Of a stretch of DNA of 64,000 nucleotides, positions 7,833-16,283 are shown one piece after another; position 1 is the first letter of the stretch, and the number at the start of each line of letters is the position of its first letter. The stretch is from assembly GCF_038806765.1 (NCBI RefSeq), contig NZ_CP152389.1, positions 1,488,001 through 1,552,000 on the forward strand, given 5' to 3'. A program made the position numbers and the translations under genes. Under the pieces are notes generated by a model. The model saw only the letters and a program-made list of their open reading frames with translations. It was not told the DNA's origin and ran no database searches. This stretch comes from Mucilaginibacter sp. CSA2-8R. Lineage in GTDB: Bacteria; Bacteroidota; Bacteroidia; Sphingobacteriales; Sphingobacteriaceae.

Positions 7833-9188
7833 ATGGTTTCTTCAATTAAAAACCTACCTGTAAAATCTGTATGTGCGTCTGCTATTATCCTTTTGATTGG
7901 ATTTCAGCAGTTCCCTATCATCAAAGCAGGGGGCAGCTTCAAAATATATGAAGTTTTGGCAATTGTGATTTTGTTGGTCGACCTCATCAAAATACGCGAA
8001 GTTAAACTTGCCGGCTTTACATCTTTGGCTGCTTTCGGATTTTTTGTTGTGTCACCTATAATAAGTTATGTATGGGCAAATGTCGGATTAAGCTATCCAA
8101 ACGGGTTTTATTTAAAGTACAGTGAAGTAGCCGATTCATTTAAATTTAACTATAACGTTTTTCCGTTTTTATTATTGATTTACATGGTGTTCAACTTTTG
8201 TGCATTTAATGAAATCAGTAAATCAAATTTTATAAGCAAAAATTTTGAGAAGCTATTAAAAACATCGGTTTATATAGGTACCGGAATCGCCATCTATTCG
8301 ATCCTAACTATGTTTACTGTTGATTTAGTGGCAAAGTTACCATCGTTCATCCAAGCTAAACATGAGTATAATTTTCGTAGTGCGGGCTTATCGCAAGAGC
8401 CAAGTTTCTATGTGTTATATCAAACCTGGATATGTTTGATATTATATTATACAAAAAAAAAGTTTAAATCTAAAGTTTGGTATTTTCTTATGGCAGTAAA
8501 CGTATTGTCGTTAATATTTACCTTTTCTTCAATGCTTTTAAGCTTAGCTGCCATAATATTCTTCAATGTTTTCTTTTTAAAAAGCTCGGTTAAAGCAAAA
8601 ATAGTTTCAATCGCATCTCTTTTATTGGCCATATTGGCCATAGTGGCCATAATTGATTATTACAACTACTATGATGCATTCATGTATACTTTTGGTGCAA
8701 AAGTGTACTCCTTTATTTCGTCACCTGCTTATACAACAGATAGTGGTAGTTTTAGGAGTTATACTACCGGCATTGGGTTTAAAATATTTAAAGATAATTG
8801 GTTTGCAGGCGTCGGGGTTGGCAACAGTATATATTACATGTACATCCATGAATTTACTATGGGAATTGAGATTTTTGGCGAACGTTTATTTCCAGGATCT
8901 TTTCCGCAAAATTTATTCGCGATGGTACTTAGTGAGCAAGGTGTTATAGGGGCAATGGCCCTATTAGCTTTAATAGTAAGCGCTTTCAAAATGTTTTGGA
9001 AAGCCCGGTATCGCAATGCTTACGGGCTATTATTTTTAAATGGCTTGTTATTTAACATAGGTGCAATGTTAACCATTGCACCCACATACTCTATGTTCAT
9101 TTGGGTTTTTATAGCTTTCGGTATAAACTATACGCGTAAAAACTCAGGTATAGTTTTATCGGATAAAAGCCTTGAAACTGTTGCATAA
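7833..9188 (+). CDS. O-antigen polymerase/ligase-like membrane protein (Wzy-like)
   Basis: This is a hydrophobic protein of 451 residues with about 10-12 membrane segments and a large periplasmic loop after the middle. The block DNWFAGVGVGNSIYYM and the later FPQNLFAMVLSEQGVIGAMALLALI match the Wzy_C/WaaL pattern (GxGxG before the loop, then N..l..l.e.G..g). It would polymerise or ligate lipid-linked repeat units on the periplasmic face. Its place in a run headed by an ABC exporter is notable, because ABC-exported polymers are normally completed in the cytoplasm. The gene carries a 9-bp tandem repeat (8624-8650) and an A9 tract (8453-8461). Confidence 0.8.
   Translation: MVSSIKNLPVKSVCASAIILLIGFQQFPIIKAGGSFKIYEVLAIVILLVDLIKIREVKLAGFTSLAAFGFFVVSPIISYVWANVGLSYPNGFYLKYSEVADSFKFNYNVFPFLLLIYMVFNFCAFNEISKSNFISKNFEKLLKTSVYIGTGIAIYSILTMFTVDLVAKLPSFIQAKHEYNFRSAGLSQEPSFYVLYQTWICLILYYTKKKFKSKVWYFLMAVNVLSLIFTFSSMLLSLAAIIFFNVFFLKSSVKAKIVSIASLLLAILAIVAIIDYYNYYDAFMYTFGAKVYSFISSPAYTTDSGSFRSYTTGIGFKIFKDNWFAGVGVGNSIYYMYIHEFTMGIEIFGERLFPGSFPQNLFAMVLSEQGVIGAMALLALIVSAFKMFWKARYRNAYGLLFLNGLLFNIGAMLTIAPTYSMFIWVFIAFGINYTRKNSGIVLSDKSLETVA
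8453..8461 (+). repeat. A9 homopolymer inside the Wzy-like gene
   Basis: Nine consecutive A residues encode part of a Lys-rich cytoplasmic loop (YTKKKFK). A single-base slip would truncate the polymerase. Whether it varies is not visible from one sequence. Confidence 0.6.
8624..8650 (+). repeat. Three tandem 9-bp units (ATTGGCCAT) inside the Wzy-like gene
   Basis: Units at 8624-8632 and 8633-8641 are identical. The third, at 8642-8650, differs at one base (AGTGGCCAT). The repeat is in frame and encodes LAI/LAI/VAI in a membrane helix, so gain or loss of a unit would alter helix length by three residues without a frameshift. Confidence 0.75.
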
Positions 9189-9210
9189 TTAACGTATTTA
9201 ACATGAATTA

Positions 9211-9663
9211 ATGCTCAACGATTTACGATCTATATTTTCGCGAAACACCTTTCATGCAAGAGTAATTTTACTAATACTTTACTTTGAAAAAAGGTCCTTA
9301 TTTAAAGCGCCATTCAAGGTGTTAAGAAAGTTTATCTGCCAAGCATTGTACCATTGCGAAATACATCCTGATGTTCTTAGTCTGAGTGCAATAACAACAT
9401 TACGTTTGCCGCATCCTTTCTTGATCATAATTCATCGTAGCTGCAGAATTGGAAATAACAGCACTGTTTTTCAAGGTGTAACAATTGGTGTTAAAGAGAA
9501 CAGAACTATCGAGGCGGCGCAGATCGGTAATAATTTTTATATAGGGTGTAATTCAACGGTATTAGGCCCGATAAATATTGTTGATGATGTTACAATTGGT
9601 GCACATGCTCTCGTATTGTCTGATGTAACTAAAGCTGGCGTTATCCATGGTTTACATAAATAA
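9211..9663 (+). CDS. Serine acetyltransferase-like left-handed beta-helix acetyltransferase
   Basis: At 150 residues this is a short hexapeptide-repeat protein. A helical N-terminus is followed by CEIHPDVLSLSAITTLRLPHP and IIIHRSCRIGNNSTVFQGVTIG, as in CysE-type and capsule-locus serine acetyltransferase-like enzymes. Hexapeptide repeats then run to the C-terminus (IGNNFYIGCNSTVLG, VTIGAHALV). The conserved catalytic His is in the HPF/IIIH region. Inside a polysaccharide operon it more probably acetylates a sugar than makes O-acetylserine for cysteine. It is shorter than true CysE (about 270), so amino-acid biosynthesis is unlikely. Confidence 0.8.
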   Translation: MLNDLRSIFSRNTFHARVILLILYFEKRSLFKAPFKVLRKFICQALYHCEIHPDVLSLSAITTLRLPHPFLIIIHRSCRIGNNSTVFQGVTIGVKENRTIEAAQIGNNFYIGCNSTVLGPINIVDDVTIGAHALVLSDVTKAGVIHGLHK

Positions 9664-9699
9664 GACCGTTTTTCGTATTTTTAATAATTACGTAATTAT

Positions 9700-10788
9700 A
9701 TGCATATTGTAATCGATGCAAGAATGTTGCAAAGTTCTGGAATAGGAACTTACTTGCAAAATATAATTGAAGGTTTACGATATAGCGGCTATGAAATTAC
9801 ATTGCTCGGTGATATTGAACAACTATACAGATTTAGCAATTTTGCCAGAATTATCGAATTTACTGATCCAATATATTCAATTAAAGAGCAGTTAAAATAT
9901 TCAAAAGTGATTCCCCAGTGTGACGTTTTTTGGTCTCCGCATTATAATATCCCGTTATCGAGATCTGTAAAAGCAAAGAGACGGATAGTAACCATCCATG
10001 ATGCTTATCACTTAGCTTTTTATGATAGTTTGCCTTTGAAACAGAAATTGTATGCCAAGTTTGTGCTCAATAAGGCGGTAACAATGAGTGATAGCATTAT
10101 TACGGTATCTAATTTTTCGAGGAATGAGATTTTAAAATTTACAGGATGTAAGCCAGACAAAATTAGCGTGATATATAACGGAGTCAACAAGCCAGGCTTG
10201 GAAGATGATAACAGTGTATTAAAATCAAAATATCAGCTTCCGGATAATTACATTTTGTTTGTTGGTAACGTTAAGCCACACAAAAACTTGTCAACGCTGT
10301 TGAAAGCTTATTCAGCGTTAGATAAATCGATAAAATTAAAGTACAAATTGGTTATAGCTGGCAAAAAAGATGGATTCATTACTGGCGATTCAGAAATATT
10401 CACATCTTTAAATAATGATTCGTCTTTGAAAGAAAGCGTCTGCTTTACCGGTTATATTGATCCTGATGACATGAACTCTTTATATAAGCACGCATCATTA
10501 TTTGTATTCCCATCATCATATGAGGGGTTTGGCTTACCTCCTTTAGAAGCCATGGCTAATAGCTGCCCGGTAATTGTTGCATCATCGAGCTGCTTGCCGG
10601 AAATATGTGGAGATGCTGTAAATTACTTTCCGTACAATGATACAAATGCTCTTAAAGTGTTAATTAAGAACGTTTTGACCAGTAGTAAGTTAAGAGGTGA
10701 ACTTATAAACAAGGGTAAGAAAAGAGTTTTATTATTTCCGTGGAGCTCATCAATAGACTGCCATAAGAAAACATTTGAGACTAACTGA
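9700..10788 (+). CDS. Glycosyltransferase family 4 (GT-B)
   Basis: This is a retaining GT-B glycosyltransferase of 362 residues. The N-terminal domain begins IVIDARMLQSSGIGTYLQNI. The C-terminal domain has ILFVGNVKPHKNLSTLLKAY, the family-wide VGxxxPxKN block, and FPSSYEGFGLPPLEAMA, the GT4 E-x7-E donor-binding motif. This start and layout are those of mannosyltransferases of the WbaZ/MtfB kind, so a GDP-mannose donor is possible but not shown. It follows the acetyltransferase gene by 36 bp and belongs to the same operon. Confidence 0.9.
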   Translation: MHIVIDARMLQSSGIGTYLQNIIEGLRYSGYEITLLGDIEQLYRFSNFARIIEFTDPIYSIKEQLKYSKVIPQCDVFWSPHYNIPLSRSVKAKRRIVTIHDAYHLAFYDSLPLKQKLYAKFVLNKAVTMSDSIITVSNFSRNEILKFTGCKPDKISVIYNGVNKPGLEDDNSVLKSKYQLPDNYILFVGNVKPHKNLSTLLKAYSALDKSIKLKYKLVIAGKKDGFITGDSEIFTSLNNDSSLKESVCFTGYIDPDDMNSLYKHASLFVFPSSYEGFGLPPLEAMANSCPVIVASSSCLPEICGDAVNYFPYNDTNALKVLIKNVLTSSKLRGELINKGKKRVLLFPWSSSIDCHKKTFETN

Positions 10789-10793
10789 TTTCA

Positions 10794-10808
10794 CTACTTT
10801 TGAAGTAG
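10794..10808 (+). other. Small stem-loop after the GT4 gene
   Basis: CTACTT (10794-10799) and AAGTAG (10803-10808) form a 6-bp stem with a 3-nt loop in the 186-bp gap before the next gene. The T-rich tail is poor, so it is at best a weak terminator. A TAATTTAG element at 10939-10946, one mismatch from the -7 consensus, could start a new transcript for the gene at 10975. Confidence 0.35.
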
Positions 10809-10974
10809 GAGTCTTTCTTAAATAGAAATACTAACTTTACAAGTCGGAAATTGTTCTATTTTGTATTTTGTGCAGATCATAAATGAAGAAGTTTTAAGTA
10901 AGAATGAATTTTCATTTTTTGCATTTTTAAAGTAGAGCTAATTTAGATTAATAGATTAAAGAGAAAGAAAGCTA

Positions 10975-12147
10975 ATGAAAGTAGCTATAATACATGATGA
11001 ATTGATGAGGAGAGGAGGGGCAGAACAAGTTGTACTAACTATGCTCAAATCATTTCCTACCGCCGATATCTATACATTAGCTTATAATGGTGATGCCACT
11101 TATCCTGAATATGGAAATTACAAGATAAACACATCAGTCTTTCAGGTATTCGCTAAAAATGTGAAAGTGATGCATTCGTTGTTTTTTCCGTTCGGAATTA
11201 TGGCAATGAAGGCAATGAAAATAACTGGTTACGATGTAGTGATTATTTCTAACACTCATTGCGCCAAGTATGTAAAAATTGATGCTAAGTCTAAAGTATT
11301 TATGTATACGCATACACCTTTTAGATTAGCTTGGAACCCTACATCTTACACTCAGTATATACAATCAAAAGGGCTGTATCGCTTAATTTTTGACACAGTT
11401 ATCTCGTGCTTGCGTCGTATTGATGCTAATTCAGCAAAAAGGGGCGACTTTTTTATCGCTAATACTACTCAGACGGCACTTCGCATCAAAGAGGCTTATA
11501 AAATAAAACAGGTTTTTGTAATAAAGCCTGATGTTAAAGTGCGCAATTTTTATATATCCGAAAAACCTAAAAAGTACTATTTGCTGGTCTCCAGGTTAGA
11601 GTATTATAAGAAAGTTGATTTAGCCATCGAAGCTTTTAATCAACTTGGATTAAATTTAATTATTGTAGGCGATGGTACCAAAGCGTTTGAGCTTAGGGCC
11701 CTAGCAAAAAGCAATATTTCTTTTGTAACCAATGCGTCTAATGAGGAACTTGCTAATTTTTACGCTAATTGTGAAGCTTTCATTTTTCCACAGCATGAAG
11801 ATTACGGCATTACTCCCCTTGAAGCTAACGCTTCCGGGCGGCCGGTAATCGCTTATGGTAAGGGAGGGGTCTTGGAAACTATGATTCCTTATACAGGAGA
11901 TGCCTCGAAATGTACTGCGTTGTTTTTTGAAAATCAAACAGTAAGTGATTTGGCAGAAGCTGTATTGCGATACAGTGATTTAAAGTTTGATGCTAATTTT
12001 ATCAGAGCCCATGCAGAAAAATTTGACGAAAGTGTTTTTATTAAAACATTCAGACGCTTTGTACTTGAAAAGCTAAATGGTAAGCTGCTAAAAAATGAAA
12101 GCGCGAGTTCAAACGAAGAGATAACGGTTGTTGAAATTGCCCAATAA
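10975..12147 (+). CDS. Glycosyltransferase family 4, WbaZ-like
   Basis: This is a GT-B enzyme of 390 residues. VAIIHDELMRRGGAEQVVLTML is the Gly-rich N-terminal acceptor motif. MYTHTPFRLAWNP is a block often seen in WbaZ-type mannosyl/rhamnosyl transferases. The donor-side domain has LVSRLEYYKKVDLAIEAF and FPQHEDYGITPLEANASGRP, the EDYGITPLE form of the GT4 motif, followed by AYGKGGVLET. No membrane segment is seen. A 186-bp gap separates it from the previous gene. The downstream lipoprotein/Wzi genes follow after 63 bp, so it may head the envelope part of the operon. Confidence 0.9.
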   Translation: MKVAIIHDELMRRGGAEQVVLTMLKSFPTADIYTLAYNGDATYPEYGNYKINTSVFQVFAKNVKVMHSLFFPFGIMAMKAMKITGYDVVIISNTHCAKYVKIDAKSKVFMYTHTPFRLAWNPTSYTQYIQSKGLYRLIFDTVISCLRRIDANSAKRGDFFIANTTQTALRIKEAYKIKQVFVIKPDVKVRNFYISEKPKKYYLLVSRLEYYKKVDLAIEAFNQLGLNLIIVGDGTKAFELRALAKSNISFVTNASNEELANFYANCEAFIFPQHEDYGITPLEANASGRPVIAYGKGGVLETMIPYTGDASKCTALFFENQTVSDLAEAVLRYSDLKFDANFIRAHAEKFDESVFIKTFRRFVLEKLNGKLLKNESASSNEEITVVEIAQ

Positions 12148-12210
12148 TGCTGTTCACTTAGATTTTTGCAATGGATATATTTTTAATATACAATTATTAA
12201 ATTTTACGTA

Positions 12211-12843
12211 GTGATACAAAAGCTGCTTGTTTTCGCCTTGCTTGCGTTGGTTATGTCCTGTAAAAAAGATGTTCGGGACAGTAAAGATGTTTACGTGAAC
12301 AATTTTGAAACTGCTGATAAAACAGGTATTCAGAACTTTTTGTCGGTTAAGTTTAACGGCGGGTATGTTTTAGGACCTTATCGCGGCAGTGATTTTGTAT
12401 TAACTATAAATGATTTACCTAAACATAAGTTGCTTAGAATATCATTTGATTTATACATTCATGATGCATGGGCAGGTAACAACGGTACTGATGGTAAACC
12501 TGATTTATGGCAAATGATGGTTGATGGTAAAACGTACGTTAATACCACATTTTCTAATTTGTCTTGTGCCGCAGGTAATTTCTGCCCTCCGCAGGCTTAT
12601 CCTGATGAATATCCAAATAATAATCACAATCCTAAATCTGGAGCTATTCGTACCGATTTCCCTGGTTTATGTCAGACAACTCAGGCCTCGACGTTATATC
12701 ATATAGAAAAAACAATCACACATGATGCAGACAACGCTCAAATGAAATGCTTGGATAAGCTGATGCAAGGCAGTGTGACACCTGGCACTTGCTATGCAAG
12801 TTGGTCTGTTGATAATTTAAAGATAACCGCCATAAATTTATGA
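12211..12843 (+). CDS. Lipoprotein of unknown function coupled to a Wzi-family gene
   Basis: This is a 210-residue secreted protein with a lipobox: a hydrophobic N-terminus ending LVMSC with the Cys at residue 17, followed by charged KKDVRDSKD. The rest is rich in aromatic residues and Asn/Gly. It contains HDAWAGNNGTDGKPDLWQMMVDG, a cluster of four further Cys residues, and a beta-rich SWSVDNLKI end. It looks like a jelly-roll or carbohydrate-binding fold, but I do not recognise the family. The start is GTG at 12211; no ATG serves. Its stop overlaps the ATG of the following Wzi gene (ATGA), implying translational coupling and a shared outer-membrane task in polysaccharide secretion or attachment. 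Confidence 0.75.
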   Translation: MIQKLLVFALLALVMSCKKDVRDSKDVYVNNFETADKTGIQNFLSVKFNGGYVLGPYRGSDFVLTINDLPKHKLLRISFDLYIHDAWAGNNGTDGKPDLWQMMVDGKTYVNTTFSNLSCAAGNFCPPQAYPDEYPNNNHNPKSGAIRTDFPGLCQTTQASTLYHIEKTITHDADNAQMKCLDKLMQGSVTPGTCYASWSVDNLKITAINL

Positions 12844-14537
12844 GTGTGCTGAAAAATGTTTTAGCCACCGCTCTTTTAATAGTAGCGGCTTGCTCTATCA
12901 CATCAGCGCAATCGTTGCCTGTAGGTAGTCCGGCGTTAGAAGATTACTACCGCAGAGGCCAGTTGCTTGGAACTGCTGATACGACCGTATCAATGATGGT
13001 AAGGCCATTACAACCTGCTTGGTTGAAAAAAGATGTTGATGTATTTTATCCTGATGACGAAGAAAGGCGTTTAAATCTCTTAGGATTTGATCGTAAGTAT
13101 TTAATACAAGGTGCAGGCCGGGATCTGAAACTTCTTCCTTTAAGTGTTCAAACCCAATTTAATTCGGATCACCCTTACGGATGGAATGATGGGGCGATGA
13201 TACCTGCTAAAGGGCTACAAACCCTTATTAGTGCAGGCATATTTTATAAAAAAGGGCCTTTAACAATTCAGCTACGTCCGGAATTGGTGATGGCCGCTAA
13301 CTCGTCTTTTGACACTTTCAATAAAAACCATTACGAGGTTATATTTGCCCGTTACTATGATATTTACAACAATATTGATCTGCCTGCCAGATTTGGCAGC
13401 AATCCTTATGTAAGGGCCTTTTGGGGGCAAAGTGCTGTTAAGCTAAATTTTGGAGCAGTCGCCTTTGGTATATCCACCGAAAACCTATGGTGGGGACCAG
13501 GTATACGCAATTCTTTATTGATGAGTAATAGTGCTCCTGGTTTCAAGCACCTTACTTTAAACACAAACAGACCAATCAAAACACCTGTGGGTTCTTTTGA
13601 AGGTCAGCTCATTGCTGGTAGACTGGAAAACTCAGGCTATCACCCTTTAACTCCCGATACTACATTTTTAAACTCGCCACTGTATGTACCCAAACCTACC
13701 GATTGGCGCTATCTGTCAGGCATAGTATTGAGCTGGCAGCCGCGTTGGGTGCCTGGGCTTTTCTTGGGCTACAGCCAAACGCGCCAAATGTACAGCAAGG
13801 ACTTAAATTCATTAGGAGACTATTTGCCTTTTTTTTCGCAGACAAAATCTGTTACTGCGCCGGATGCAGCAATTGAGAATCGCGATCAGCGCAGTGCTGT
13901 TTTTATGCGTTGGTTATGGACTAAAGAGCATGCCGAAGTATATTTTGAATTCGGACACAATAATTATAACCGAACTGCCAGAGAATCTGCCTTGGAGCCA
14001 GAGAATTCTCGTGGCTATACCTTTGGCTTGCGAAAAGCACTTCCATTTAATACAACAAGGGGCGAAAGTTTGTTAATAGGGGTTGAAGCAACAGTGTTGC
14101 AGGAAAATGATGTTAATAAAACGCTTCAAGGATATTCCTGGTATGTAAACAAATATATTAGACAGGGCTACACCAATAGGGGCGAGATTTTGGGAGCTGG
14201 CATCGGGCCAGGCGCTAACCTTCAATCGCTGGATGTTAGTTGGGTTCGCGGACTTAAAAGACTGGGCTTGCAATTAGAACGTTATGTGCATAACAATGAT
14301 TTTTATTACTATGCCTACTCGGATAGTAAAGATACAAGAAGGCATTGGGTAGATCTAAGTTTAGGAGCCTCGGGCGAATGGAACTATAAAAACCTGATCT
14401 TCAACGCTAAGCTTGCGGTAATCCGATCGCTGAATTATCAATGGTTTTTACTACAAAAACCTACCGATCCTTATTGGATAAATGGTAAAGATGTTACTAA
14501 TGTTCAGTTACAAGCAGGAGTAACCTACAGGTTTTAG
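12840..14537 (+). CDS. Capsule assembly Wzi family outer-membrane protein (copy 1)
   Basis: This is a predicted outer-membrane beta-barrel of 565 residues with a signal peptide (hydrophobic segment ending SAQS at about residue 24). Family landmarks are WNDGAMIPAKGLQTLISAG, ENLWWGPGIRNSLLMSNSAPGFKHLT and WLWTKEHAEVYFEFG. The C-terminus ends in the barrel-type aromatic QAGVTYRF. Wzi in enterobacteria organises capsule at the surface. In Bacteroidota the same family is encoded with EPS export genes. It overlaps the lipoprotein gene by 4 bp and is followed by a paralogue after 36 bp. Confidence 0.9.
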   Translation: MSVLKNVLATALLIVAACSITSAQSLPVGSPALEDYYRRGQLLGTADTTVSMMVRPLQPAWLKKDVDVFYPDDEERRLNLLGFDRKYLIQGAGRDLKLLPLSVQTQFNSDHPYGWNDGAMIPAKGLQTLISAGIFYKKGPLTIQLRPELVMAANSSFDTFNKNHYEVIFARYYDIYNNIDLPARFGSNPYVRAFWGQSAVKLNFGAVAFGISTENLWWGPGIRNSLLMSNSAPGFKHLTLNTNRPIKTPVGSFEGQLIAGRLENSGYHPLTPDTTFLNSPLYVPKPTDWRYLSGIVLSWQPRWVPGLFLGYSQTRQMYSKDLNSLGDYLPFFSQTKSVTAPDAAIENRDQRSAVFMRWLWTKEHAEVYFEFGHNNYNRTARESALEPENSRGYTFGLRKALPFNTTRGESLLIGVEATVLQENDVNKTLQGYSWYVNKYIRQGYTNRGEILGAGIGPGANLQSLDVSWVRGLKRLGLQLERYVHNNDFYYYAYSDSKDTRRHWVDLSLGASGEWNYKNLIFNAKLAVIRSLNYQWFLLQKPTDPYWINGKDVTNVQLQAGVTYRF

Positions 14538-14573
14538 TTTTAACAAAGGAGCTGAATTTTAAGCAAGTTATCT

Positions 14574-16283
14574 GTGAAAAAGATATATAAAAGGGTTCTA
14601 TCTGGTTTATCTGCTTGCGTGTTGGGCTCGCATTTAAATTTGAATGCGCAAAGTTTACCTGTGGGCACATCTGTTATTGAAGATTATTACCGGCAGGCGC
14701 AGCTTTTGGGTAAGGTTGATTCTAATTTGTCTTTCAGTATCCGGCCATTGTTTCCCAATAGTAAAAGCAAATTGCACGATGTATTTGAGCCTGATAGCAG
14801 TTTAACCCGTAAGGGATCATATCTTGGTCCAATATCTTTTGCTGGTAAATATGGCTTGTTTCAAATTTTGCCGCTTACCGTAGGGCAACAATATAATAGC
14901 CACCATCCGTACGGCTGGAACGACGGAGCAATGATTCCGGCAAGAGGCTACCAAGCTATGGTTAGCGGAGGTATCTTCGTTAGGATAGGGCCGTTAAGCG
15001 TTCAGCTTAGGCCAGAACTGGTTTATGCACAAAACAAAAGCTTCGACGGATTTGCTTCGGGCCATAACGGTCAGGATATACAACAATATTTTTCGTTCCA
15101 TAACTTAGTTGATCAACCGGAGCGTTTCGGTAACGATGTTTATCGCAAGGCATTTTTGGGGCAAAGCAGTGTAAGGCTTACATTCGATCCAATATCTATA
15201 GGAGTATCTAACGAAAATATTTGGTGGGGGCCAGGCATACAAAACGCTTTGGTGTTAACCAACAATGCACCCGGGTTTAAACACTTAACATTAAACACTA
15301 CACGTCCGATAGAAACACCAATCGGAGGTTTTGAAGGGCAACTGATAGCCGGTAAACTTGAAGCTTCAGGTTATCCAGCTCTATTGAAAAACAACATAGC
15401 TGATAATGATTATTTACCAATCGGAAGACGCAACGATTGGCGCTATTTTACAGGGGTTAATATAAATTATCACCCGCGCTGGGTACCGGGATTAACCTTA
15501 GGACTAATACGATCATTTAACGCATATAGTGATGATGTAAAAGCTAACGGTTTTAAGGCCTATTTCCCTTTCTTTACATCTTACCAAAAGAAAACTACAA
15601 ACAACATTGGAGATCCTTTTCCGCGAGATCAGATTACGTCAGTCTATGCGAGATGGCTGTTCACCAAGGCCCAGGCAGAAGTCTATTTTGAATATGGTTT
15701 AGAAGATAACTCTTATAATTATAGAGACTTTATAGGCTCTCCTGATCATTCCCGGGCTTATGTATTCGGACTGCGTAAATTTTTGCCGCTAAATAGCGCT
15801 AAAAATCAAAATATATTATTTGGTGCAGAAGTAACTCAACTGTCTCAACAAATTGATGCTACCATCAGAGAAACGGGCTTATGGTACTTAAATTATCAGC
15901 TTACAGAAGGACACACTCATCAAGGTCAGGTGTTAGGAGCCGGCATTGGATCCGGAGGTAATATTCAATCTGCAGAGATTAGCTGGGTATCAGGTTTAAA
16001 AAAGCTTGGGTTAAACTTTGAGCGTTATGAACATGATGTAGATTATTTCAATCAGTCTTTCCCGCCTATTAATAACAATAGCCGTAAATGGGTCGACTTT
16101 GCTTTAGGATTACAAGGTTCGTGGGACTATGGTAACTTCATATTTAATGCTCAGATAAAAGGGATCAGATCTCTTAATTATCAATGGATATTAAAAGATT
16201 ACAATCCGCAAAGTACTTACTACGTACCTAACAATGATGTGTTTAACTTATTTGGCCAGTTAGGAATAACTTACAGGTTTTAA
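14574..16283 (+). CDS. Capsule assembly Wzi family outer-membrane protein (copy 2)
   Basis: This 569-residue protein is paralogous to the preceding gene, sharing SLPVG, EDYYRQAQLLG, HPYGWNDGAMIPARG, NIWWGPGIQNAL and APGFKHLTLNT at matching positions. A signal peptide ends near LNAQS and the C-terminus is QLGITYRF. The start is GTG at 14574, with a purine-rich AAAGGAG 25-30 bp upstream that is too far to be a standard ribosome site. Two different Wzi-type barrels side by side suggest either a heteromeric surface assembly or selectivity for two polymers. The stop codon overlaps the stop of the convergent chain-length gene by 4 bp. Confidence 0.9.
   Translation: MKKIYKRVLSGLSACVLGSHLNLNAQSLPVGTSVIEDYYRQAQLLGKVDSNLSFSIRPLFPNSKSKLHDVFEPDSSLTRKGSYLGPISFAGKYGLFQILPLTVGQQYNSHHPYGWNDGAMIPARGYQAMVSGGIFVRIGPLSVQLRPELVYAQNKSFDGFASGHNGQDIQQYFSFHNLVDQPERFGNDVYRKAFLGQSSVRLTFDPISIGVSNENIWWGPGIQNALVLTNNAPGFKHLTLNTTRPIETPIGGFEGQLIAGKLEASGYPALLKNNIADNDYLPIGRRNDWRYFTGVNINYHPRWVPGLTLGLIRSFNAYSDDVKANGFKAYFPFFTSYQKKTTNNIGDPFPRDQITSVYARWLFTKAQAEVYFEYGLEDNSYNYRDFIGSPDHSRAYVFGLRKFLPLNSAKNQNILFGAEVTQLSQQIDATIRETGLWYLNYQLTEGHTHQGQVLGAGIGSGGNIQSAEISWVSGLKKLGLNFERYEHDVDYFNQSFPPINNNSRKWVDFALGLQGSWDYGNFIFNAQIKGIRSLNYQWILKDYNPQSTYYVPNNDVFNLFGQLGITYRF

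Noticed and set aside
8653..8949. 98-codon frame on the plus strand inside the Wzy-like gene
   Set aside because: It is a shadow frame of a clear membrane protein, with no family resemblance.
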